Source: Chloroflexota bacterium (GTDB lineage: Bacteria > Chloroflexota > Anaerolineae > B4-G1). From it: 6,700 nucleotides of DNA. Made by a program: the position numbers and the translations under genes. The stretch is from NCBI GenBank assembly GCA_011046405.1, contig DSAR01000076.1, forward strand, positions 1 to 6,700. Reading direction: 5' to 3'. Each line of letters starts with the position of its first letter. Within the stretch, counting starts at the first letter, position 1. The notes below the pieces were generated by a model that was not told the origin of the DNA, made no database searches, and saw only the letters and a program-made list of their open reading frames with translations. Shown here piece by piece: positions 1 through 5,254 of the stretch.

Positions 1-1469
1 AAGCACATGCTTTGCTCGTGTCCCTTGCCACAGGCGATGACGACGTCGCCAGACCGGGCTATCTGGCAGGCTTTCAGAATCGCCTGGCCCCGGTCGGGCA
101 CGCGCCATAGATGCTCTCCCTCCCGTTTCCCTTCGGCCTGGGCGGCGGCGGTGCTTTCGGCCATGATCGCTTCCAGACTTTCGATGCGGGGGTCCTCGGC
201 GGTGACGATGACGACGTCGGCCAGCTGGCCGGCGACGTGGCCCATCATCGCCCGCTTTTCACGGTCGCGGAGTCCGGCGCATCCAAAGACGACGATGACG
301 CGGCCCTTCTCGCCTGCCATGACGCGACTTGTCTCCAGGGCCCGTTTCAGCGCATTGGGCGTGTGAGCAAAGTCCACGATGGCGAGAAAATCCTGCCCCG
401 CTTCGATGCGCTCCATCCTGCCCGGGATCCCTCTCAACGCCGAAATCCCCTGGGCGATAGTGGGGGTCGGGATGCCCAGGGCCAGGCCGGTGGAGAAGGC
501 TACCAGGATGTTGCTGACGTTGAACGCGCCGAGCAGTGGCGTCTCGATGGCGGCATATCCCATGGCAGACTGGATGGTGAGGTGGGTTCGATCCGGCGCG
601 AAACGCACGTCGTGGGCTGTGACGTCGGCTGGGCTGACCTGGCCATAGGTGATGTGACGGTCGGCGGGTATCGGGCGCAGGTAGCGATAAGAATCGTCGT
701 CCCGGTTGAGAATGGCGATCTTGGGCGTATCCGGTTTGCGATAGGTTTCGCTGAGGCTATGGAACAGGCGCGCCTTGGCCTGCTGGTAGGCTTGCAGTGA
801 ACCGTGAGCGTCCAGGTGCTCGTGGGTGACGTTGGTCACGACCGCCACGTCGAAGGCGCAGCCGGTCACGCGATGCTGGGCCAGACCGTGGGAGGTAACC
901 TCCAGCACGGCGTGGGTCGCGCCGGCCTCGACCATTCGGGCCAGGTACGCTTGCACGTCAGGCGGGTCGGGCGTGGTGGTGTGCAGCCCGGTATCGCGCT
1001 CCTCATCGCCGATGCGGGCGTTGACGGTGCTGACCATGCCGGTTTCGAATCCGGCGGCCTGCAAAATATGGTAGATCAGGTTGACGGTACTCGTTTTGCC
1101 GTCGGTGCCCGTCACGCCGATCAACGTCATCTGGCGCGAGGGGAAATCGTGCCAGGCGGCGCATAACCAGGCCCAGGCCTCGCGGGCGTTGGGGACGCGC
1201 ACGTAGGTGAAGGCGCCGCCGGGATGGAGGGGGAGCTCCGCCGCTTCACGCTCTCCAACCACGATCCGGGCGCCCGCCGCGACCGCCTGGGGGATGAAAC
1301 GGTGCCCGTCCACGTTGACGCCGGGGATGGCGACGAACAGATCGCCCACCTGCGCCCGGCGCGAGTCAACGGTGATCGCCCGCACGTCGACGTCGTCGCC
1401 GATCTGATCCAACACGGTGGGCAGCGCTGCAGTCAGTCGCTTCAGGTGTTTCATGTGATTGTTAGGCAT
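1..1469 (-). CDS. murE: MurE-type UDP-N-acetylmuramoyl-tripeptide synthetase (3' end beyond window)
   Basis: This cytoplasmic Mur ligase adds the third amino acid (diaminopimelate, lysine or ornithine, depending on the organism) to UDP-MurNAc-L-Ala-D-Glu in peptidoglycan synthesis, using ATP. I translated the minus strand by hand: 489 codons are present with no stop. The visible motifs come in the family order: VDSRR near residue 34 (UDP-substrate domain), the ATP loop GVTGTDGKTS at 118-127, HTTTPDPP at 163-170, EVTSHGL at 190-196, the HEHLDAHGS box at 216-224, the carbamoylated-lysine region QAKARLF at 230-236, GCAGLRDREKR at 396-406, EDPR at 425-428 and GKGHE at 481-485. The usual length is about 490-510 residues, so only the extreme C-terminus is missing. 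The ATG at 1469 is chosen because GGAGGA lies 10 nt upstream; a second ATG five codons in has no comparable site. EDPR replaces the DNPR typical of diaminopimelate-specific enzymes, so the amino acid added is uncertain. Confidence 0.93.
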   Translation of the reverse strand, partial: MPNNHMKHLKRLTAALPTVLDQIGDDVDVRAITVDSRRAQVGDLFVAIPGVNVDGHRFIPQAVAAGARIVVGEREAAELPLHPGGAFTYVRVPNAREAWAWLCAAWHDFPSRQMTLIGVTGTDGKTSTVNLIYHILQAAGFETGMVSTVNARIGDEERDTGLHTTTPDPPDVQAYLARMVEAGATHAVLEVTSHGLAQHRVTGCAFDVAVVTNVTHEHLDAHGSLQAYQQAKARLFHSLSETYRKPDTPKIAILNRDDDSYRYLRPIPADRHITYGQVSPADVTAHDVRFAPDRTHLTIQSAMGYAAIETPLLGAFNVSNILVAFSTGLALGIPTPTIAQGISALRGIPGRMERIEAGQDFLAIVDFAHTPNALKRALETSRVMAGEKGRVIVVFGCAGLRDREKRAMMGHVAGQLADVVIVTAEDPRIESLEAIMAESTAAAQAEGKREGEHLWRVPDRGQAILKACQIARSGDVVIACGKGHEQSMC

Positions 1470-1479
1470 GGTTAGAGAG

Positions 1480-1485
1480 TCCTCC
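1480..1485 (-). promoter_or_regulatory. Shine-Dalgarno of murE
   Basis: The minus strand reads GGAGGA, ending 10 nt before the ATG at 1469. It selects this ATG over the in-frame ATG at 1454. Its first G (1485) is also the last base of the 13-bp palindrome upstream, so a fold in that palindrome would touch the ribosome binding site. Confidence 0.8.
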
Positions 1486-1497
1486 AACATAATGTTG
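1485..1497. repeat. 13-bp perfect palindrome at the predicted murE transcript start
   Basis: The plus strand reads CAACATAATGTTG, six bases mirrored around a central A. It lies where a transcript from the TATAAT box at 1504-1509 should begin, about 7 nt downstream, and it abuts the murE Shine-Dalgarno. It could be an operator for a dimeric repressor or form a small 5'-terminal hairpin (five base pairs, three-base loop) in the mRNA. The palindrome is seen directly; its role is inferred and chance cannot be excluded. Confidence 0.45.
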
Positions 1498-1503
1498 CCG
1501 ACG

Positions 1504-1532
1504 ATTATACGCCCGGGAAGGTGAATTAGCAA
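1504..1532 (-). promoter_or_regulatory. Sigma70-type promoter of murE
   Basis: The minus strand has a perfect -10 box TATAAT (1509-1504) and a -35-like TTGCTA (1532-1527; four of six bases match TTGACA) separated by exactly 17 bp. It lies between the upstream terminator and murE, and would give a leader of about 28 nt. It fits murE being transcribed independently of the hydrogenase operon, possibly as the first gene of a cell-wall operon continuing past the left edge. Confidence 0.72.
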
Positions 1533-1540
1533 GGGAGCCT

Positions 1541-1550
1541 CTTACGTAAG
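1541..1550. repeat. 10-bp palindrome upstream of the murE promoter
   Basis: CTTACGTAAG is a perfect inverted repeat centred about 13 bp upstream of the -35 box, between it and the terminator. The position would suit an activator or repressor site, but a 10-bp palindrome is weak evidence and I know of no matching regulator. Confidence 0.25.
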
Positions 1551-1556
1551 CGAGAC

Positions 1557-1591
1557 AAAAAAGCCCTGCCGCTTGGGGCAGGGCTTTTTTT
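1557..1591 (-). terminator. Intrinsic terminator ending the hydrogenase operon
   Basis: GCCCTGCC (1563-1570) pairs perfectly with GGCAGGGC (1577-1584) around a 6-nt loop, GCTTGG. An A6 run at 1557-1562 and a T7 run at 1585-1591 flank the stem, so on the minus strand the GC-rich hairpin is followed by a U tract. It lies 21 bp past the polyferredoxin stop codon and before the murE promoter. The symmetric A and T tracts mean it could also terminate plus-strand transcription, although no plus-strand gene is seen here. Confidence 0.93.
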
Positions 1592-1612
1592 ATTTGTTAG
1601 TAACGGACCAGC

Positions 1613-2599
1613 TTACGCTTCCTCCATCTCGCCGGCCGGTTCGCCGCTGACTTTGTATCCCAGCAATGCTTCCAGCAAATCGCGGCGCTTGAGGGCGCGC
1701 TTGCTGTCGATCTCGATGGCACCGACTTGCTCGTCGGCCATTTTGCGCAACGCCTCGATCCACGCGCCGCTCTTGACCGGCTCGTGCTTGATGCGCCACC
1801 GCTCGACCCAGATGGGCAGGTCTTCCCGGTTGACGATTCGCTCGCGCACGATGGTCTTGGTCACGCCGTGCGACTCGAAGGTGTCCTCGTATTCCTCAAC
1901 CTCAGCTTGGATTGGGCAGATCTGCATACACGCCCCGCACTTGATGCAGTAGTAATCGGCCAGCTTGAGATCTCCCTCGTTGTTGATGCGCAGGGCGCGG
2001 GTCGGGCAGACGTCGGCGCAGGCGAAGCAGCCCTCGACGCACTTCTCGCGCCGCAGCTCCACCTTGCCCTCCCACGGCTGGACGACGTGGAACGCACCGT
2101 CGCTGGCGATCTCGCATTGGCGGCAGCGGACGCAGTACTCGTCGTCCACCACCAGCGTTTCCGCTTCCTCGTCGTAGCTGATGACCTCGGTGGGGCAGTT
2201 GTCGATGACGAATGTCTTCTTGCTCCAATCGAACGCCTCTTTATTGAATTCCGTCGATTGGATCAGGTGCGGGAAGGCCTCGTTGACCAGGACCGGGTTC
2301 TCCCGCTCCCCGTTGATGGTCAACGTGATGGCGCTGGTGGGACACATCACCTCGCACATGCCGCACATCACGCACTTTTCTGGATCCACGTCGACCAGCA
2401 GTTTCTCGAGCACGTGACCGTCCTCGATCTGGCCCCCGGTATGACTGATGGCCTCTTTCGGGCAGACCAAGGCCCCCAACTGACACCCCACGCACCGGTC
2501 CAGGTCCCAGGTCATCACGTAGTGGCGCGTCACCATGGCACGCTCAAGCACCAGTTCGTGCTCGTTGACTCGTTTTTGCATCTTTCCTCGTGTGCTCAT
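1613..2599 (-). CDS. Polyferredoxin-like iron-sulfur protein of the hydrogenase cluster
   Basis: A 328-residue soluble protein with no signal peptide or membrane segment visible, probably carrying electrons to or from the hydrogenase. It has five cysteine motifs. Motifs at C76/C79/C82/C86-P and C218/C221/C224/C228-P are canonical [4Fe-4S] sites (CxxCxxCxxxCP). The one at C187/C191/C194/C198-P has an extra residue between the first two cysteines. The first (C36/C39/C46-P) has Gly at 42 where the third cysteine should be. The one at C156/C159/C162 has Ser at 166 in place of the fourth, while an isolated C135-P lies 21 residues before it. The C-terminal 85 residues lack cysteines and are rich in charged residues. 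The ATG at 2599 has GGAGG 5 nt upstream (2605-2609). It is the last gene of the cluster, 28 bp after the large subunit. MvhB is the functional analogue I would compare, but the exact family is not recognised, so no gene symbol is given. Confidence 0.88.
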   Translation of the reverse strand: MSTRGKMQKRVNEHELVLERAMVTRHYVMTWDLDRCVGCQLGALVCPKEAISHTGGQIEDGHVLEKLLVDVDPEKCVMCGMCEVMCPTSAITLTINGERENPVLVNEAFPHLIQSTEFNKEAFDWSKKTFVIDNCPTEVISYDEEAETLVVDDEYCVRCRQCEIASDGAFHVVQPWEGKVELRREKCVEGCFACADVCPTRALRINNEGDLKLADYYCIKCGACMQICPIQAEVEEYEDTFESHGVTKTIVRERIVNREDLPIWVERWRIKHEPVKSGAWIEALRKMADEQVGAIEIDSKRALKRRDLLEALLGYKVSGEPAGEMEEA

Positions 2600-2604
2600 T
2601 ATCG

Positions 2605-2609
2605 CCTCC
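2605..2609 (-). promoter_or_regulatory. Shine-Dalgarno of the polyferredoxin gene
   Basis: GGAGG on the minus strand ends 5 nt before the ATG at 2599. It supports that start over the second in-frame ATG (residue 7) and lies in the 28-bp gap after the large-subunit stop codon. Confidence 0.7.
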
Positions 2610-2627
2610 GGATGTCTGTATCTCCGC

Positions 2628-4109
2628 CTAGTCCCGGCGGATTTCCTGTACCAGTTCGCGCTCGTGGTTGTAGATGCTGACGATCATCGGCGTCTGACCG
2701 GGCAGGGCGTGCGTGGCGCATCCAAAGCAGGGGTCGTAGGCCCGGAAGGCCATCTCGATGGTGTTGAGGATACCCTCGCTCACCGCTTCGCCCGGCTTGA
2801 TTAGCCCTTGCGCAGCCTTCTTGATCGACAGGTCGATAGCGGCGTAGTTGTTGGTGGTGCCCACGATCAGGTTGACCGCCTGCAAGATGCCGTTCTCGTC
2901 GGTGACGTAGTGATGGGTCAGCGTGCCCCGCGGCGCTTCGACGATGCCCACACCCTCGGTCGGGGTCTCCGTGGGGATCGTGCGCACGTCGGTACTGGTG
3001 ATCTCCGGATCTTCGGCCAGTTCCAGCGACCGTTCGGCGGCGTAGAGCAACTCGACGAGCCGTGCCCAGTGGGTGGCCAAGGTCGCGTGGACGACCGGAT
3101 GCGCAGCATCCGCATTGCCACCCAGCGTGTCATAGAAGCGCTCGTATTCAGCCTGAGCCAAGGGTGTCGCCATGCCATCGGCGGCGTTGAGCCGGCTGAG
3201 CGGGGTCGCCCGGTAGACGCCGCTTTCGATCCCATCCACCAATCCCTTCCATCCCACTTGTTTCAAGTAGGGGAACTTGAGGTAAGACCAGGGTTCGATG
3301 TGTTCGGCGACGACGTCCAAATATTCATCAGGACCGTATTGGACCAATTCCTCACCATCGGGACGGACGACGCGCACCTGACCGTCGTAGAAATTGACGT
3401 GATTGTTCTCGTCGACCAGGCCCATGTAGTAGGTCTGGTGGGTGAAGGCGTCGCTCAGGATCAGGTCGAGATAGGCCTGGTTCCCCAGCACGACGTCGTT
3501 GAACAGTTGCAGGGAGAACTTGGCCATCTCGATGGAGTTTTTGGCGATCTCGACCAGGCGGTCTCTTTGCTCCTCGGTGATGGGCTTGCTGACGCCGCCG
3601 ACCAGGCAACTGGCCGAATGGATGTAGCGCCCACCGATGATGCCGGCCGCCTCGTGATTTTCCTGCAACAACTGCATCACCTGGGCGCCCACTTCCTTAC
3701 CCACCTTTTTGACGACGCCCAGGATGTTTCGTTCCGCCTTGGGGGCGTCGGGGCCGACGACGAAGTCGGGCGCGCCCAGTGCGTAAAAGTGGGTGGCGTG
3801 ATCGGCGACGAAGAAGGTCGAGTACATCAACTCGCGGAGCTTCTTGGCCGCTGGCGGCGGATCCACGTGATAAACCGCGTCACCCGCCTTGGCCGCCGCC
3901 ATGTGATGGGCGATCGGACAGACGCCGCAGATGCGTTGGGTGATGCGCGGCATCTCCTCGACCGGGCGACCTTCGCAGAACTTCTCGAAGCCTCGGAGCT
4001 CCGGGATGACCATGTAAGCGTTTTCCAGTGCCCCGTCCTCGTTCAGGAACAGGTCAATGCGGCCGTGTCCCTCCAGGCGAGTGATTGGGTCGATGCTAAT
4101 TTTTGGCAT
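2628..4109 (-). CDS. mvhA: [NiFe]-hydrogenase large (catalytic) subunit, group 3c/Mvh-like
   Basis: This is the 493-residue catalytic subunit that binds the Ni-Fe(CN)2CO centre and oxidises or forms H2 in the cytoplasm. The N-terminus ISIDPITRLEGHGRI is the family signature. The first nickel-binding motif is RICGVCPIAHH with C61 and C64. The second is DPCFGCATH at 459-467 with C461 and C464. All four ligand cysteines are intact. A 26-residue extension (468-493) follows His467; in this family such tails are removed by a dedicated endopeptidase once nickel is inserted, and no such protease is in the window. There is no Tat signal on either subunit, as expected for cytoplasmic group 3 enzymes. 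The ATG has AGGAGA 6 nt upstream. Small subunit, MvhD domain and polyferredoxin neighbours favour the Mvh/Vhu type over F420-reducing (no FrhB-like gene) or NAD-linked Hox types. The group call is by inspection, not phylogeny. Confidence 0.94.
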   Translation of the reverse strand: MPKISIDPITRLEGHGRIDLFLNEDGALENAYMVIPELRGFEKFCEGRPVEEMPRITQRICGVCPIAHHMAAAKAGDAVYHVDPPPAAKKLRELMYSTFFVADHATHFYALGAPDFVVGPDAPKAERNILGVVKKVGKEVGAQVMQLLQENHEAAGIIGGRYIHSASCLVGGVSKPITEEQRDRLVEIAKNSIEMAKFSLQLFNDVVLGNQAYLDLILSDAFTHQTYYMGLVDENNHVNFYDGQVRVVRPDGEELVQYGPDEYLDVVAEHIEPWSYLKFPYLKQVGWKGLVDGIESGVYRATPLSRLNAADGMATPLAQAEYERFYDTLGGNADAAHPVVHATLATHWARLVELLYAAERSLELAEDPEITSTDVRTIPTETPTEGVGIVEAPRGTLTHHYVTDENGILQAVNLIVGTTNNYAAIDLSIKKAAQGLIKPGEAVSEGILNTIEMAFRAYDPCFGCATHALPGQTPMIVSIYNHERELVQEIRRD

Positions 4110-4115
4110 AAAACG

Positions 4116-4121
4116 TCTCCT
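4116..4121 (-). promoter_or_regulatory. Shine-Dalgarno of the large subunit, next to the repeat hairpin
   Basis: The minus strand reads AGGAGA, ending 6 nt before the ATG at 4109. The 3' edge of the large inverted tandem-repeat structure (4127) lies only 5 bp upstream. The site is outside the repeats, so a folded hairpin would leave it exposed but very close to the stem base. Confidence 0.7.
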
Positions 4122-4126
4122 GTGTC

Positions 4127-4177
4127 GGTATACTGGTATACTGGTAAATTGGTATATTGGTATATTGGTATATTGGT
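4127..4177. repeat. 8-bp tandem repeat, first block (about 6 units of GGTATAYT)
   Basis: Six consecutive octamers plus a trailing GGT: GGTATACT twice, GGTAAATT once, GGTATATT three times. The block is AT-richer than the flanking genes. It is an imperfect reverse complement of the second block (4186-4260), separated by the 8-bp spacer CACAACTT. Together they fill nearly all the space between the small- and large-subunit genes. An 8-bp period does not preserve a reading frame and I see no Shine-Dalgarno, so this is probably non-coding. Confidence 0.93.
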
Positions 4178-4185
4178 CACAACTT

Positions 4186-4260
4186 ACCGGTCTACCAGCC
4201 TACCAGTCTACCAATATACCAGTCTACCAATATACCAGTCTACCAATATACCAGCCTACC
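4186..4260. repeat. 8-bp tandem repeat, second block (about 9 units, inverted relative to first)
   Basis: Nine octamers plus ACC. After ACCGGTCT and ACCAGCCT, the units ACCAGTCT and ACCAATAT alternate three times, and ACCAGCCT ends the block. The alternation makes a 16-bp higher-order repeat, suggesting duplication of unit pairs. The block overlaps the end of the small-subunit gene: that gene's stop codon (4256-4258) lies inside it. Pairing with the first block in RNA would give an imperfect stem of about 50 bp with an 8-nt loop, each octamer contributing GGU/ACC and flanking A-U pairs with scattered mismatches. Confidence 0.93.
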
Positions 4261-5254
4261 GATCATACTTCAATTCGTTCAAGATCGAGTCGGCCAGGCT
4301 GAAACGGTAGCAAGTGCCGACCGGATCGACGATGGTATTCATAATTTGTTCGAGCACCGCCGGGTCTTCGGCGCCCTCGGTGTCGATCAGGGCAGCGATG
4401 GCGCTGAGCAGCTTACTGCCTTGGTCCTGCACGCCGTCGGGCGGGCCGTAGCACCCCCGGCAGGGCATGTTGCCCTGGATACAGGGGAGCCCGCACCCGG
4501 CCCGGGTCGCCGGCCCGGCGCAGATGACGCCCTGGGCCAGGAAACATTGTTCGAGGTCCAGTTCTACCTCGTGAGGACGCTTGAACTCCCGGATGCTGAC
4601 GTCACTGAGCCCCTTCTTGCGCGAGCAGACGTCACAATTCGTCTTTTCATCGACACCAATGATAGGGACTCGTCCATTCCCCGTTTCCGGCAACTGGCCG
4701 TTCAACAGGGCCTGGAATACGTTCCAGACCTGGTCGACCACCGGCGGGCAGCCGGGCATAATGTAATCCACGTCTACCGTCTGGGGTAACGTCTTGACGC
4801 GCTCGTAGAATGACGGGAGTTCGATCTCCCCCCCGGGCACCTGACTCGAAAGGGATGGGCGTGTGCCCCGCGATTCGTCCAGGCTGGGGACGGTGTCGTA
4901 AACGCGCGCCAGGATCGATTCCCCGTCGTAGAGATTGGCCAGCCCCGGGATACAGCCCTCGTGGGCGCAGGAACCAAAGGCGACCACCAGTTTCGATTTC
5001 TGCCGCAGGAGATGAGCGATATGCTCGTTCTCGCTGGAACGAATGGCGCCGTTGAAGAAGCAGACGTCGATCTCTTCGTCGTCCATCGCCTCCACGTCGC
5101 TGTACTTGAAGTCCATCAGGCAGGGCCAGAAGACGATGTCCACCAGCTCGCCCGTCGTCACCAGGCGCATACCGAGTTCGGTGATGGTGATCTCGCAACC
5201 GCCGCAGCTCGCGGCCCAGTAGAAAGCCAGTTTCGGTTTGGCGTTGTCGGTCAT
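4256..5254 (-). CDS. mvhG: [NiFe]-hydrogenase small (electron-transfer) subunit, group 3c/Mvh-like
   Basis: This 332-residue subunit carries three iron-sulfur clusters that move electrons between the NiFe site and the partner proteins. The proximal-cluster motif CGGCE has C17 and C20, completed by C96 (GSC) and C169 (PGCPP). The C-terminal half has C207, C210, C237, C245, C254, C258, C265 and C268 in the TNCDVC, QCFLAQG, RAGCGLPC and PCRGC contexts expected for the medial and distal clusters. No Tat leader precedes the first motif, indicating a cytoplasmic enzyme. Its ATG overlaps the stop of the upstream fusion gene (ATGA), and a strong GGAGGAGGT lies 6 nt upstream inside that gene, so translation is probably coupled. 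The stop codon and last base of the final sense codon come from the downstream tandem repeat, so the natural C-terminus may have been altered slightly by the repeat. Confidence 0.94.
   Translation of the reverse strand: MTDNAKPKLAFYWAASCGGCEITITELGMRLVTTGELVDIVFWPCLMDFKYSDVEAMDDEEIDVCFFNGAIRSSENEHIAHLLRQKSKLVVAFGSCAHEGCIPGLANLYDGESILARVYDTVPSLDESRGTRPSLSSQVPGGEIELPSFYERVKTLPQTVDVDYIMPGCPPVVDQVWNVFQALLNGQLPETGNGRVPIIGVDEKTNCDVCSRKKGLSDVSIREFKRPHEVELDLEQCFLAQGVICAGPATRAGCGLPCIQGNMPCRGCYGPPDGVQDQGSKLLSAIAALIDTEGAEDPAVLEQIMNTIVDPVGTCYRFSLADSILNELKYDR

Noticed and set aside
111..1475. Several plus-strand frames and a short minus-strand frame in the left part
   Set aside because: They lie across the MurE reading frame, which reads through to the window edge with all family motifs; the short frames have none.
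1727..2680. A 317-codon plus-strand frame opposite the polyferredoxin
   Set aside because: The minus-strand frame has unmistakable 4Fe-4S cysteine motifs and a good ribosome binding site. The plus frame is its antisense shadow.
4127..4260. CRISPR array as an explanation of the repeats
   Set aside because: The units are 8 bp and directly abutting, with no unique spacers and no cas genes nearby. Tandem octamers in inverted blocks fit a different kind of repeat.
4127..4260. Intrinsic terminator or promoter inside the repeat hairpin
   Set aside because: No U-tract follows the stem on the minus strand, and the TATATT- and TTGGTA-like hexamers fall at wrong spacings (14 or 22 bp) because of the 8-bp period.
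2808..4310. A 500-codon plus-strand open frame opposite the large-subunit gene
   Set aside because: It mirrors the codon structure of a clearly real hydrogenase gene in GC-rich DNA, shows no recognisable domain, and ends in a translation of the tandem repeat (Tyr/Ile/Leu/Trp low complexity).
4057..4789. Plus-strand frames giving repetitive peptides such as VYWYIGILVYW across the repeat array
   Set aside because: The 8-bp period is not a multiple of three, so all frames give repetitive peptide by default. The frames run on antisense into hydrogenase genes and no Shine-Dalgarno was seen.
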